From: Streptomyces sp. NBC_01463
Lineage (GTDB): Bacteria > Actinomycetota > Actinomycetes > Streptomycetales > Streptomycetaceae
DNA length: 64,000 bases
NCBI GenBank assembly: GCA_036227345.1
Contig: CP109468.1
Coordinates: 868,001-932,000, forward strand
Direction of reading: 5' to 3'
Numbering within the stretch: position 1 is the stretch's first letter; each line of letters begins with the position of its first letter. Both the position numbers and the translations under genes were made by a program. The notes beneath the pieces are model-generated. The model was not told the origin of the DNA, made no database searches, and was given only the letters and a program-made list of their open reading frames with translations. Below, in pieces: positions 16,399 to 27,665 of this stretch.

Positions 16399-17186
16399 GC
16401 GAGTGCGGCCAGTGCGCGGCGGGTGGTGACACTGCCCGCCGGGATCGGCGGCATGACGTGGATCTCGGCGGTCAGCCCGGCGGCCCGGACGACCCGCCAC
16501 AGGGAGGCGGTCAGCGGATCGTCGCCGACGAACGCCGTGGCGCCCGCCGGGACCCGGTGTCCGGCGGGCTCACGGAGATAGCGGATGCGGACCGGCTGGA
16601 CGGCGGCGCCGGCGTCGATCGCCGCCTGGAAGGCCGCGGGGCGGAACCTGCCGCCCGGCCCGCGGCCGCACCAGGTGCTGCCTTCCGGGAAGACGACGAC
16701 CCGCGACCCTCTCCGCAGCGCCGAGGCGACGGCGTGCACGGTCACGGGCAGGGCGCGCAGCCGTTCGCGCTCGACGAAGAGGGTGCCGCCGAGCGCGGCG
16801 AGCGGCCCGAGCAGCGGCCAGCGTCTGATGTCGCTCTTGGCGAGCATCCGGCCGGGGCACACGGCGGCCACCAGCGGTATGTCCAGCCAGGAGACGTGGT
16901 TGGCGACGACGAGGGCGCCGGGGCCGGCCCGGTGCGCCCGCGGCCGGCCGACGACGCGCACCCTGACCCCGAAGGCCCGGACCACCCCGTGCGCCCAGGT
17001 CCGGGTCAGCGGCGCGCGGCGGGACCGGCCCAGCAGGAGCGCGAGCGGGGCGCACAGCACGCCGGTGAGGACGAGCGCACAGCCCGCGCAGAGCAGGGCC
17101 ACGGCCGGGAGCGGGTGCCGGGACCGGCCGTCGTGGGTGGCGCATGCCGCCGGCGTGCAGGGCGCGGCGGGCAGCCAGGCGCTCAA
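16341..17186 (-). CDS. 1-acyl-glycerol-3-phosphate acyltransferase family (OlsA-like)
   Basis: 281 residues. One or two N-terminal hydrophobic segments (about residues 20-50) anchor it to the membrane. PlsC motifs follow: NHVSWLD (catalytic His-x4-Asp), LFVERER, and FPEGSTW (acceptor-binding block III). The probable start is a TTG at 17186 that overlaps the stop of the upstream N-acyltransferase (TTGA), so the two are translated as a unit. Together with an OlsB-type partner this suggests O-acylation of lyso-ornithine lipid; a phospholipid role is the alternative. Its last 58 bases overlap egtD on the other strand. Confidence 0.75.
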   Translation of the reverse strand: MSAWLPAAPCTPAACATHDGRSRHPLPAVALLCAGCALVLTGVLCAPLALLLGRSRRAPLTRTWAHGVVRAFGVRVRVVGRPRAHRAGPGALVVANHVSWLDIPLVAAVCPGRMLAKSDIRRWPLLGPLAALGGTLFVERERLRALPVTVHAVASALRRGSRVVVFPEGSTWCGRGPGGRFRPAAFQAAIDAGAAVQPVRIRYLREPAGHRVPAGATAFVGDDPLTASLWRVVRAAGLTAEIHVMPPIPAGSVTTRRALAALAQSTVARDSANLPSESVHH

Positions 17187-18013
17187 CTCCGCGGGGCGAG
17201 CGAGAGGAAGTGGCGCAAGTAGCGCGGGTCGGTGCCGCGCAGCGAGAGCAGGACGTACAGGTCGGCGACGTTGAAGTCCGGGTCGTGGGCGGGGGCTCCG
17301 CACACCCGGGCGCCCAGCCGCAGGTAGCCGCGCAGCAGCGGGGGCAGCCCTGCCCTTCCGGCGGGACCGGTCGGAGGACCGGGGAGGGCGGCCGGGGGCT
17401 GCCAGAGGCGGTGCGGGGACACCCAGTACTCCTCGGGCGCCAGGTGCTTGGTCCGTACGGTCTCCCAGGCCAGGGCGGCCGCGGTGCCGCCGTCGGAGAG
17501 CGGGACCGAGCAGCAGCCGGCCAGCCAGTTGTGCCCGCTGCGTTCCATGTAGCGGGCGAGGCCTGCCCAGATCAGTGCGATGACGGCGCCGTCGCGGTGG
17601 GCGGGGTGGACGCAGGAGCGGCCGACCTCGACCAGGTCGTCGCGGATGGGGGCGAGCCGGGTCAGGTCGAACTCGCTCTCGGCGTAGAGGCGGCCCGCGA
17701 TCCTGGCGCGCCCGGGCGGCAGCAGCCGGTAGGTGGCGACGATCTCGCCGGTGGCCGACTCCTTGACGAGGAGGTGGTCGCAGTACGAGTCGAACGCGTC
17801 GCTGTCCAGGCCCGGTTCGGGCCCGTCGAGCCGTGCGCCGAACTCGGCGGCGAAGACCTGGTGACGCAGCCGCTGGGCGGCGCGCACCTCGGCCTGGTCC
17901 ACGGCGAGGGAGACGCGGTAGCGGGGCTGGGCCGCGGGGGCGGCCAGGAGGGGCCGCCGCAACGGAACGGACGGGGCGGCGGGGGCGGGGGACGCGGAGG
18001 GCAGCACATGCAT
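17183..18013 (-). CDS. OlsB-like N-acyltransferase (ornithine lipid synthesis)
   Basis: 276 residues in the GNAT-fold COG3176 family that transfers a hydroxyacyl chain from ACP to ornithine. Visible hallmarks are RLRHQVFAAEFG, DSDAFDSYCDHLLV, GEIVATYRLL, the E-S-E-F-D-L segment, VEVGRSCVHP and the basic R-D-G-A-V loop. The next gene is a PlsC-type acyltransferase with a 4-base overlap, matching the OlsB-OlsA order of two-step ornithine lipid synthesis, which Streptomyces are known to make. The ~35-residue N-terminus is Ala/Pro-rich and probably disordered. Confidence 0.8.
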   Translation of the reverse strand: MHVLPSASPAPAAPSVPLRRPLLAAPAAQPRYRVSLAVDQAEVRAAQRLRHQVFAAEFGARLDGPEPGLDSDAFDSYCDHLLVKESATGEIVATYRLLPPGRARIAGRLYAESEFDLTRLAPIRDDLVEVGRSCVHPAHRDGAVIALIWAGLARYMERSGHNWLAGCCSVPLSDGGTAAALAWETVRTKHLAPEEYWVSPHRLWQPPAALPGPPTGPAGRAGLPPLLRGYLRLGARVCGAPAHDPDFNVADLYVLLSLRGTDPRYLRHFLSLAPRS

Positions 18014-18127
18014 GACGGGCTCCGGGGACGGGTCGGCAAGGGCAGCAGCCGGACCCTCTTAGTTCTTCCGTGACCGGCTGGATTCGACGTGACCGCCATG
18101 GAGAGCCTGGATGTGCGACGGCTGAAT

Positions 18128-18165
18128 CCCCCGGTGCGCGGCGGGATCCAGCCGTTCACCGGGGG
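18128..18165. terminator. Possible hairpin between OlsB-like and sugar-binding protein genes
   Basis: A 9-bp perfect inverted repeat (CCCCCGGTG, 18128-18136, and its complement 18157-18165) with a 20-base loop, about 45 bases beyond the stop of the binding-protein gene on the minus strand. The long loop makes it a weak candidate. Confidence 0.4.
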
Positions 18166-18210
18166 TGTGCCCGGGCGCCCTGCGGCGCGGTGGGCGGTGC
18201 GGAAACCGCG

Positions 18211-19467
18211 TCAGCTGCCCGCGAGCAGCTCGGTGATCTTCTCGGATGCGGTCTTCGCCGCGGTCGCCGGGTCCTGGCCCTGGAGGACCTCCGTCATGTA
18301 CGGCTTGATCGGGTTGTCGGCCTCGACGGCCGCCCACTGCGGCGAGTTGGGGGTGGCGTGGCCGCGTGCGGCACCCTCGGCCATCGCGGCGGTGCTCTCC
18401 TCGCCCTCGATGACGTGGGCCAGGGAGGGCTTGTTGGGCACGTAGCTCATGGTCTTGGCGAGCTCCTCCTGCCACTTGGCGCCGGCCAGCGCCTTGATGA
18501 CCTGGAATCCCGCGCTGCGCTGGTCCGCCTTCTGCGGAACGATCAGATCGGATCCGCCGGTGAATACCGAACCGGGCGCCTTCGCGGTCTTGCCGGGTAT
18601 CGGGAAGTAGCCCAGCTTTCCCTTGAGTTCGGGGTTCGCCTTCTCGATCAGGGTGGCGGAGCTGGGGGTGGAGATGATCTGCGCGACATTCCCCTTGGCG
18701 AACACGTCGCTCTGCGGGGGCTTTTCCTCGTCCGCGTCCTTGGGCCCGTCGCCCAGCGCCTGGAGCTCGGAATAGAAGTCCATGCCCTTGAGGGCGGCGG
18801 AACTGTTGAGAACCCCCTGCCAGTCGCCGCCCTTGTCGGTGGCGAGTTCACCGCCCTCGTCCCAGATGAAGCCGGCGAGTACGTACCAGTTCTGGCCGGG
18901 CAGATACATGCCCTGATCGCCGTTCCGGTTCAGCTTCTCGCTGTCCTCGATCCACTGCGCGCGCGTCTTCGGCGGGGTCTTGATGCCGGCCTGCTCGAAC
19001 AGGTCCTTGTTGTAGATCACCACGCGGTTGGCCGCGTACCAGGGGATTCCGTACTGGACGCCGCCGATGCTGCCGGGTTCGGCGAGACCGGGCAGCCAGT
19101 CCTCGCTGCCCAGGTCACGCATGGACTCCAGGGTGAGGTCGCGCAGATTGCCGCTCTCCGCGTACTGGGCGACCTGGGTGTTGCCGACCTCGATGACGTC
19201 CGGGGTGTCCTTGCCGCCCAGCGCCTCCAGCACCTTCGGGCCGATACCGCTCCAGCTCTGGATCCTGAACTCCAGTTCGACCGAGGAGTGCTCCTCCTCG
19301 TACGCCTTCTTGAAACGGTCCAGGAAGTCGGACGTGACACTGTCCTTCATCAGCCAGATCGTGACCTTCTCGCTGCCTGAGCCGCCCGAGCCGGGAATCA
19401 CTCCGCACCCGCCCAGCGCGGCGGTGGAAATCAGGGCAACGGCTCCGAAGAGCATGCGGTTTTTCAC
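18211..19467 (-). CDS. DasA-like ABC sugar-binding lipoprotein, orphan
   Basis: 418 residues. A lipoprotein signal peptide ends in AALGGC (lipidated Cys near residue 20). The extracellular solute-binding family 1 body resembles Streptomyces DasA: LEALGGKDTPDVIEVGNTQ, the ANRVVIYNKDLF segment, an IYLPGQNWY-like YLPGQNWYVLAG, and the C-terminal WAAVE-x-x-NPI. DasA binds N,N'-diacetylchitobiose. No permease genes adjoin, so it must share membrane partners encoded elsewhere. A GTG start at 19467 follows AGAAGGTGA. A dre-like palindrome in its promoter supports a role in chitin-oligosaccharide uptake. Confidence 0.8.
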   Translation of the reverse strand: MKNRMLFGAVALISTAALGGCGVIPGSGGSGSEKVTIWLMKDSVTSDFLDRFKKAYEEEHSSVELEFRIQSWSGIGPKVLEALGGKDTPDVIEVGNTQVAQYAESGNLRDLTLESMRDLGSEDWLPGLAEPGSIGGVQYGIPWYAANRVVIYNKDLFEQAGIKTPPKTRAQWIEDSEKLNRNGDQGMYLPGQNWYVLAGFIWDEGGELATDKGGDWQGVLNSSAALKGMDFYSELQALGDGPKDADEEKPPQSDVFAKGNVAQIISTPSSATLIEKANPELKGKLGYFPIPGKTAKAPGSVFTGGSDLIVPQKADQRSAGFQVIKALAGAKWQEELAKTMSYVPNKPSLAHVIEGEESTAAMAEGAARGHATPNSPQWAAVEADNPIKPYMTEVLQGQDPATAAKTASEKITELLAGS

Positions 19468-19551
19468 GGGGTCACCTTCTGCGAAACGGCAGGACAACAT
19501 TGCGGACCCGGTGTGGGGGACTGCGGGCTGCGCTCGCACGGGCGTGGCTGG

Positions 19552-19580
19552 ATTTTGGTATGGACCAATACTTTGGTCAA
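19552..19580 (-). promoter_or_regulatory. Promoter with DasR (dre)-like operator, sugar-binding protein gene
   Basis: On the minus strand, -35 TTGACC (19580-19575), a 17-base spacer and -10 CAAAAT (19557-19552). Between and touching them lies the palindrome TTGGTCCATACCAA (19568-19555), matching the dre core TGGT-N4-ACCA. An overlapping second palindrome, GACCAA-N4-TTGGTC (19563-19578), partly covers the -35. Repression by DasR and release by glucosamine-6-phosphate is inferred from the established dre consensus. Confidence 0.6.
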
Positions 19581-19668
19581 GGCCGGTTCAGGACAAGGCG
19601 GCGCGCCGCGACCTCTCGCGAACCTCGCCGAGGTGGGGCACCTTGGTAGAGGCGAGAGGAGACAAAAC

Positions 19669-19884
19669 ATGTCCAATCACACGTATCGCGTCACGGAGAT
19701 CGTAGGAACCTCCCATGACGGCATCGACGCGGCCATCCGCAACGGCGTCGCCAGAGCTTCGGAAACGTTGCACAATCTCGACTGGTTCGAGATCACCCAG
19801 GTACGCGGCCAGATCAAGGATGGCCGGATCGAGCACTACCAGGTCGGCCTGAAGGTGGGCTTCCGGCTCGACGAGAAGGAGTGA
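19669..19884 (+). CDS. Dodecin family flavin-binding protein
   Basis: 71 residues matching dodecin: TYRVTEIVGTS opens the first strand, DAAIRNGVARASETLHNLDWFEITQVRG includes the conserved Trp that stacks on flavin, and the last strands are HYQVGLKVGFRL. Dodecins assemble into 12-mers that store riboflavin or FMN. Start at the ATG at 19669 after GAGAGGAGAC. Single gene, divergent from the sugar-binding protein. Confidence 0.9.
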   Translation: MSNHTYRVTEIVGTSHDGIDAAIRNGVARASETLHNLDWFEITQVRGQIKDGRIEHYQVGLKVGFRLDEKE

Positions 19885-19911
19885 CGGCTCCGGTGGACTC
19901 GGAGTGGCCGC

Positions 19912-20400
19912 TCAGGTGCGTCCCTCGCGTTCCTGAGCGTCCCTGAGGGCCTCCGAGGCCTGTGCCCAGCGGGCCCGCACCACGGTGAATCCGGCCAGTT
20001 CGGCCGCGTCGCAGACGAGCTCGTCGTCGTCCACCAGCATCCGCACCACGCGGTCGCGGCCCATCCGCCGGAGCGTCTCCAGCTTGGTCCGGCGGGCCGG
20101 CCGCCGGTCGTCGTTGCGCCGCATGTGGAGCCGCCCCTCGGGCAGCCCCTGCCGGGCCAGCCAGGCCACGGTGTCCTTGCGGCAGCGCTCCGGCCGGCCG
20201 GTGAGGTAGACGACCTCGCACTCCTCGGCGCTGGACCGGGCCAGCCGGACGCCGTCGGACAGCGGCGGGTCGGCGGGTGCCGCGGCGAAGAAGCCGGCCC
20301 AGTCACGGCGGGCCCCCTCCAGGAAGTGCTGGCGGTGGGCGGTGTCGGCGAGCGTGCCGTCCAGGTCGAATACGGCCAGCGGCCGGTCGTCGTCTCTCAT
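19912..20400 (-). CDS. HAD family phosphatase (polynucleotide-kinase 3'-phosphatase-like)
   Basis: 162 residues, cytoplasmic. [12 protein letters not shown] carries both catalytic Asp residues of HAD motif [14 protein letters not shown] is motif II (Thr), TKLETLRR gives the motif III Lys, and [10 protein letters not shown] supplies the motif IV acids. The H-R-Q-H-F segment after motif I and the T-G-R-P element recall the phosphatase half of T4-type polynucleotide kinase. All catalytic residues are present. ATG at 20400. It converges on dodecin and diverges from uvrA2; a nucleic-acid-end repair role is speculative. Confidence 0.72.
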   Translation of the reverse strand: MRDDDRPLAVFDLDGTLADTAHRQHFLEGARRDWAGFFAAAPADPPLSDGVRLARSSAEECEVVYLTGRPERCRKDTVAWLARQGLPEGRLHMRRNDDRRPARRTKLETLRRMGRDRVVRMLVDDDELVCDAAELAGFTVVRARWAQASEALRDAQEREGRT

Positions 20401-20544
20401 GCGCCCAGCAAACCAAGGCGCGGCGGTGTCGGGCGACCCGACGCGGCGTTGGTGGCCGCCCGGCCCGGTCCGGGCGGCCACCGACGCCTAGAATCGAACC
20501 GTTTGCCCCGGTCAGCCGCCCCGAACCGTACGGAGCCCTCCCCC

Positions 20545-22968
20545 ATGCCCACCCCCCACGATCCGTACGTCAGGGTCCGCGGCGCCGGCGAGCACAACCT
20601 GCGGGACGTCGACGTCGACATCCCGCGCGACACCCTCACCGTCTTCACCGGCGTCTCCGGCTCCGGGAAGTCCTCGCTGGCCTTCGGCACGATCTACGCC
20701 GAGGCGCAGCGCCGCTACTTCGAGTCCGTCGCGCCCTACGCCCGCCGGCTCATCCACCAGGTCGGCGCACCGAAGGTCGGCGAGATCACCGGGCTGCCGC
20801 CCGCGGTCTCACTGGAACAGCGGAGGTCCGCCCCAGGCGCCCGGTCGTCCGTCGGCACCGTGACCACGCTCTCCAACTCGCTGCGGATGCTGTTCTCCCG
20901 GGCCGGGCGTTACCCGGAGGGCGCAGAGCGTCTGGACTCGGACTCCTTCTCGCCGAACACCGCCGCCGGGGCCTGCCCCGAGTGCCACGGTCTCGGCCGG
21001 ATCCACCGGACCACTCAGGAGCTGCTGGTCCCCGACCCCGGACTGTCGATCAGGGAAGGGGCCATCGCCGCCTGGCCGGGTGCGTGGCAGGGCAAGAACC
21101 TGCGCGATGTGCTGGACGCGCTCGGGTACGACGTCGACCGGCCGTGGCGGGAGCTCGACCCGGCCGACCGTGAGTGGATCCTGTTCACCGACGAGCAGCC
21201 GGTGGTGACGGTCCATCCGGTGCGGGACGCGGGCCGGATCCAACGCCCTTACCAGGGTACGTACATGAGCGCACGGCGCTATGTGATGCACACCTTCGCC
21301 GACTCCCGGAGCCGCCCCCTGCGGGCGAAGGCCGAGCGCTTCCTGACCAGTGCGCCCTGCCCGGTCTGCGACGGCAGCCGGCTGCGGCCGGAGGCGATGG
21401 CGGTGACGTTCGCGGGCCGGACGATCGCGGAGCTGGCCGGTCTGCCGCTCACCGGGCTCGCCGAGGTGCTCGCGGCCGCGGGCGGCGACGAGACCGCCCA
21501 CGTGCTGACGGCCGACCTGCTCGCCAGGATCGGGACGGTCACCGAGCTGGGGCTCGGCTACCTCAGCCTGGACCGGACGGCTCCGACACTGTCCTCCGGC
21601 GAGCTCCAGCGGCTGCGGCTGGCCACCCAGCTGCGGTCGGGGCTGTTCGGGGTGGTGTACGTCCTGGACGAGCCGTCGGCCGGGCTGCATCCGGCGGACA
21701 CCGAGTCGCTGCTCGCGGTGCTCGGCCGGCTGAAGGAGGCCGGGAACACGGTATTCGTCGTGGAACACCAGATGGACGTGGTGCGGCAGGCCGACTGGCT
21801 CGTCGACGTGGGGCCGCTGGCCGGTGAGCACGGCGGGCGGGTGCTGCACAGCGGGCCGCCGGCCGGGCTCGCCGGGGTCCCGGAGTCGGCGACGCGGCGC
21901 TTCCTCTTCGACGACGCCCCCGTCCCCGTACGCGAGGTGCGTGCGCCCTCGGGATGGCTGCGGCTGCGCGGGGTGGACCGGCACAACGTGCGCGACGTGG
22001 ACGCCGCCTTCCCGCTCGGGGTCTTCACGGCCGTCACCGGGGTCTCGGGCTCGGGGAAGTCGACGCTGGTAGGGCAGGTGCTCGCGGGTGTGCTGGCCGA
22101 CCGGCAGGCCACGGACGCCTCCCAGGAGCAGGTGGAACGGCCCGCTCCGGGCTGCGCGTCGGCGGAGGGCCTGGCCGCGGTGGACCGCCTCGTCCAGGTC
22201 GACCAGCGCCCCATCGGCCGTACCCCCCGGTCCAACCTGGCCACGTACACGGGACTGTTCGACGTCGTGCGCAAGCTGTTCGCCGGGACGGACACGGCTC
22301 GCGAGCGGGGCTACCGGGCCGGCCGGTTCTCCTTCAACGTGACGGGCGGGCGGTGCGAGACCTGCCAGGGCGAGGGGTTCGTCTCGGTGGAGCTGCTCTT
22401 CCTGCCCAGTACGTACGTGCCCTGCCCGGACTGTCACGGCGCGCGCTACAACCCCGAGACCCTCGACGTCACGCTGCGGGGCCTGAACATCGCTCAGGTG
22501 CTGGATCTGACGGTGGAGTCGGCGGCCGGGTTCTTCGCGGACACGCCCGCCGCCGCACGCAGCCTGCGGACGCTGCTCGACGTGGGGCTCGGTTACCTGC
22601 GCCTCGGCCAGCCGGCGACGGAGCTGTCCGGCGGCGAGGCGCAGCGGATCAAGCTGGCCGCGGAGCTGCAGCGTGCCCGCCGCGGCCACACGCTGTATCT
22701 GCTGGACGAGCCGACGACGGGGCTGCATCCGGCCGATGTCGAGGTGCTGATGCGGCAGTTGCACGGTCTGGTCGACGCGGGCAGCACGGTGGTGGTCGTG
22801 GAGCACGACATGGCGGTGGTGGCCGGCGCCGACTGGGTGATCGACCTCGGACCGGGCGGCGGCGACCGGGGCGGCCGGATCGTGGCCGCGGGACCGCCGG
22901 TGGAGGTGGCCGGGTCCGCGGACAGCCGGACGGCCACGTATCTGCGTGCCGCGCTCCCCCGGGACTGA
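20545..22968 (+). CDS. Class II UvrA-like ATPase (UvrA2)
   Basis: 807 residues versus about 950 for UvrA. Two ABC modules: Walker A GVSGSGKS at residues 36-43 and again near 505, signature [10 protein letters not shown] and [10 protein letters not shown], Walker [15 protein letters not shown] and [14 protein letters not shown]. Zinc-finger cysteines are present (CPEC at 144-147, CPVC, CETC, CPDC). The gap between the first Walker A and CPEC is only about 100 residues, so the UvrB-binding domain of classical UvrA is missing, which defines class II. Such proteins are linked to DNA-damage or drug tolerance (DrrC-like). A TAGAAT -10 candidate lies at 20489-20494. Confidence 0.88.
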   Translation: MPTPHDPYVRVRGAGEHNLRDVDVDIPRDTLTVFTGVSGSGKSSLAFGTIYAEAQRRYFESVAPYARRLIHQVGAPKVGEITGLPPAVSLEQRRSAPGARSSVGTVTTLSNSLRMLFSRAGRYPEGAERLDSDSFSPNTAAGACPECHGLGRIHRTTQELLVPDPGLSIREGAIAAWPGAWQGKNLRDVLDALGYDVDRPWRELDPADREWILFTDEQPVVTVHPVRDAGRIQRPYQGTYMSARRYVMHTFADSRSRPLRAKAERFLTSAPCPVCDGSRLRPEAMAVTFAGRTIAELAGLPLTGLAEVLAAAGGDETAHVLTADLLARIGTVTELGLGYLSLDRTAPTLSSGELQRLRLATQLRSGLFGVVYVLDEPSAGLHPADTESLLAVLGRLKEAGNTVFVVEHQMDVVRQADWLVDVGPLAGEHGGRVLHSGPPAGLAGVPESATRRFLFDDAPVPVREVRAPSGWLRLRGVDRHNVRDVDAAFPLGVFTAVTGVSGSGKSTLVGQVLAGVLADRQATDASQEQVERPAPGCASAEGLAAVDRLVQVDQRPIGRTPRSNLATYTGLFDVVRKLFAGTDTARERGYRAGRFSFNVTGGRCETCQGEGFVSVELLFLPSTYVPCPDCHGARYNPETLDVTLRGLNIAQVLDLTVESAAGFFADTPAAARSLRTLLDVGLGYLRLGQPATELSGGEAQRIKLAAELQRARRGHTLYLLDEPTTGLHPADVEVLMRQLHGLVDAGSTVVVVEHDMAVVAGADWVIDLGPGGGDRGGRIVAAGPPVEVAGSADSRTATYLRAALPRD

Positions 22969-23051
22969 GCGCTCAATCCTCGCCAACTCCCCTATTTGCC
23001 GCACGAGTTAGTGGTGCCGGCAAGCAGCCGGGCATGAAACAGTAAAGAACG

Positions 23052-23080
23052 TTGACAGTTAGCTGGTCCAGACCAATCAT
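23052..23080 (+). promoter_or_regulatory. Promoter with DasR (dre) operator, chitinase gene
   Basis: -35 TTGACA (23052-23057), 17-base spacer, -10 AATCAT (23075-23080). The spacer contains TGGTCCAGACCA (23064-23075), a perfect palindrome apart from the central pair, matching the DasR dre consensus and the 12-base repeat described in Streptomyces chitinase promoters. The chitinase ATG lies 53 bases downstream. Confidence 0.75.
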
Positions 23081-23133
23081 GGGCATGCCTCACGGCAAAC
23101 CGCCCGTAGCCTCACCCCGCTGGGAGCTGCCCC

Positions 23134-24900
23134 ATGAGACGTCCAAGAACAGTCGGCGCCGTACTGAGCGCCTTGGCCACCGTCGTCGCCTCCGCAGGCC
23201 TGGTCCTCGGATCGGGCGCCGGCGCACAGGCCGCCGCCACCGCCGCCACTCCCCTGCCCGCCCACGTCTTCGCCCCGTACTTCGAGGCGTGGAACGGCGA
23301 CAGCCCCGCCGCGCTCTCGCAGGCGTCCGGCGCCAAGTACCTGACCATGGCCTTCATCCAGACCGAGGCGCGGGGCTCCTGCACCCCGTACTGGAACGGC
23401 GATTCGGGCACCCCCATCGCCCAGTCCGAGTTCGGCGCCGACTTCACCACCATCCGCTCGCGCGGCGGCGACGTGATCCCGTCGTTCGGCGGCTACGCGG
23501 CCGACAACGGCGGCACCGAGATCGCCGACAGCTGCACGAACGTCGACTCCATCGCGGCGGCCTACGAGAAGGTCATCACGACCTACGACGTGTCCCGTCT
23601 CGACATGGACATCGAGGACAACTCGCTGGAGAACAGCGCCGGGATCGACCGCCGCAACAAGGCGATCAAGAAGGTCCAGGACTGGGCGGCCGCCAACGGA
23701 CGCTCGGTGCAGATCTCGTACACCCTGCCCACCACCACGAGCGGTCTGGCCGACAGCGGTCTCGCGGTGCTGGAGAACGCGGTGTCCAACGGGGCCAGGG
23801 TCGATGTCGTGAACCTCATGACGTTCGACTACTACGACGGCGCCTCGCACAACATGGCGCAGGACACCCAGACGTCGATCACCGGCCTGAAGGGCCAGCT
23901 CGCCGACCTGTATCCGTCGAAGACCGACGCCCAGCTCTGGGGCATGACGGGCATCATCGAGATGCCGGGCATCGACGACTACGGTCCGGCCGAGACGTTC
24001 ACGACGGCCGATGCCACGTCGGTCTACAACTGGGCGGTCTCCAAGGGTGTCAGCACCCTGTCGTTCTGGGCACTCCAGCGGGACAACGGCGGCTGCCCGG
24101 GCACCGGGGGAAGCGACACCTGCTCCGGCATCGCGCAGGACACCTGGTACTTCAGCCACACCTTCGCGCCGTTCACGAGCGGCGGCACGGGTCCGGTGAC
24201 GGACGACTACTCGGTGGCCGTGTCACCCGCTTCGGCGACGATCGCACCGGGCGGGACGGCCACGGCCACCGTGAAGACGGCGGTCACCTCGGGCAGCGCC
24301 AAGAGCGTCGCGCTGAAGACGAGCGGGGCGCCCGCCGGTGTGACGGCGACGCTCAGCCCGGCGACGGTCACGGCCGGGGGCACATCGGCCCTGACCGTGA
24401 AGGCCTCGGCGTCGGCGGCGCCCGGCACGTACACGATCACCGTCACCGGTACCGCGGGCACACTCAGCCACGCGGCGAGCTTCGCACTGACCGTGTCGGG
24501 CCCGGGCGGCGGCACGGGTTCGCTGGTGAACGGGGACTTCGAGACCGGCTCGCTGGGTCCCTGGACCTGTGAGTCCGGCGGCGCGGTCGTCTCCACCCCG
24601 GTGCACGGCGGCACGCGCGCCCTCGCCGCGGCGGCCACCTCCTCGCAGACCGGCGAGTGCACCCAGACGCTCACCCTGTCCCCCAACACCAAGTACACGC
24701 TCAGTGGCTGGGTGCAGGGCAGCTACGGCTACCTCGGCGTCAAGGGCGGTGCCACGGCGAGCACCTGGGGGTCGTCCAGCGGCTACGCCAAGCAGTCGGT
24801 CGCCTTCACCACCGGGTCGAGCGGTGCGGTGACCGTCTATCTGCACGGCTGGTACGGGCAGGGCACGGTCTACGGTGACGACCTCTCCGTGACCTCCTGA
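23134..24900 (+). CDS. Secreted GH18 chitinase with two accessory domains
   Basis: 588 residues. Signal peptide (residues 1-32, ending GAQAAA). GH18 domain from about 38 to 345, starting HVFAPYFEAW, with SRLDMDIED as the D-x-D-x-E catalytic motif (Glu as acid). A proline/alanine-rich Ig-like domain follows (about 352-450), then a C-terminal carbohydrate-binding beta-sandwich (about 455-588) opening LVNGDFETGSLGPW. It is an extracellular endo-type chitin hydrolase. Transcribed from a dre-bearing promoter, so it should respond to chitobiose or GlcNAc, and closed by a 20-bp hairpin. Confidence 0.9.
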   Translation: MRRPRTVGAVLSALATVVASAGLVLGSGAGAQAAATAATPLPAHVFAPYFEAWNGDSPAALSQASGAKYLTMAFIQTEARGSCTPYWNGDSGTPIAQSEFGADFTTIRSRGGDVIPSFGGYAADNGGTEIADSCTNVDSIAAAYEKVITTYDVSRLDMDIEDNSLENSAGIDRRNKAIKKVQDWAAANGRSVQISYTLPTTTSGLADSGLAVLENAVSNGARVDVVNLMTFDYYDGASHNMAQDTQTSITGLKGQLADLYPSKTDAQLWGMTGIIEMPGIDDYGPAETFTTADATSVYNWAVSKGVSTLSFWALQRDNGGCPGTGGSDTCSGIAQDTWYFSHTFAPFTSGGTGPVTDDYSVAVSPASATIAPGGTATATVKTAVTSGSAKSVALKTSGAPAGVTATLSPATVTAGGTSALTVKASASAAPGTYTITVTGTAGTLSHAASFALTVSGPGGGTGSLVNGDFETGSLGPWTCESGGAVVSTPVHGGTRALAAAATSSQTGECTQTLTLSPNTKYTLSGWVQGSYGYLGVKGGATASTWGSSSGYAKQSVAFTTGSSGAVTVYLHGWYGQGTVYGDDLSVTS

Positions 24901-24920
24901 CCCCTGACCCACGGCACGAC

Positions 24921-24965
24921 GGAGCCCCGGCTCCGGAGGCGGGCGGCCTCCGGAGCCGGGGCTCC
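24921..24965. terminator. Strong bidirectional hairpin terminator
   Basis: A perfect 20-bp inverted repeat (24921-24940 and 24946-24965) with a five-base loop between the convergent chitinase and sdhB genes. Confidence 0.85.
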
Positions 24966-24971
24966 GCTGCG

Positions 24972-25714
24972 TCAGCGGTCGACCTTGCGGGCCGCGCGCA
25001 GCCACTCCTTGTTCATCGCGGAGATCGACGGCAGCGGGATGCCCTTCGGGCAGGCCGTCGCGCACTCCCCGGTCAGCGTGCAGCCGCCGAAGCCCTCGCT
25101 GTCCATCTGCCCGACCATGTCCAGGACCCGGGTCTCCCGCTCGGGGGCGCCCTGCGGCAGGACGTTGAGGTGGTTGACCTTGGCGGAGGTGAACAGCATC
25201 GCCGAGCCGTTGGGGCAGGCCGCCACGCAGGCCCCGCAGCCGATGCACTCGGCGTGCTCGAAGGCGAAGTCGGCGTCGGGCTTGGGCACGGGCGTCGCGT
25301 GGGCGTCCGGAGCCGTACCGGTCGGGGCGGAGATGTAGCCGCCGGCCTGGATGATCCGGTCGAAGGCGGAACGGTCCACGACCAGGTCCTTGACGACCGG
25401 GAAGGCCGAGGCGCGCCAGGGCTCGATGTCGATCGTGTCGCCGTCCCGGAACGACCGCATGTGGAGCTGGCACGTGGTGGTGCGCTCCGGGCCGTGGGCG
25501 TCGCCGTTGATGACGAGGCTGCACGCGCCGCAGATGCCCTCGCGGCAGTCGTGGTCGAAGGCGACGGGGTCGTCGCCGGCGAGGATGAGCTCCTCGTTGA
25601 GGGTGTCGAGCATCTCCAGGAACGACATGTCCTGCGAGATGCCGTCCACGTCGTACGTGGACATGGCGCCGGGGGCGTCGGCGTTCTTCTGGCGCCAGAC
25701 GCGCAGGGTGAGCT

Positions 25715-25718
<4 letters not shown>
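24972..25718 (-). CDS. sdhB: Succinate dehydrogenase iron-sulfur subunit
   Basis: 248 residues. The [2Fe-2S] site is [13 protein letters not shown] plus a later TTTCQLH. The [4Fe-4S] and [3Fe-4S] ligands are [12 protein letters not shown] and [15 protein letters not shown]. It transfers electrons from SdhA to the heme/quinone subunit. Last gene of sdhCAB: its ATG overlaps the sdhA stop (ATGA). The hairpin between it and the convergent chitinase ends the transcript. Confidence 0.93.
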
Positions 25719-27664
<1,946 letters not shown>

Positions 27665-27665
27665 G

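Noticed and set aside
20809..23004. 731-residue open frame opposite uvrA2
   Set aside because: It is the GC-rich shadow of a well-supported UvrA gene; no family motif, and its composition is Arg/Pro/Gly-rich as expected for antisense frames.
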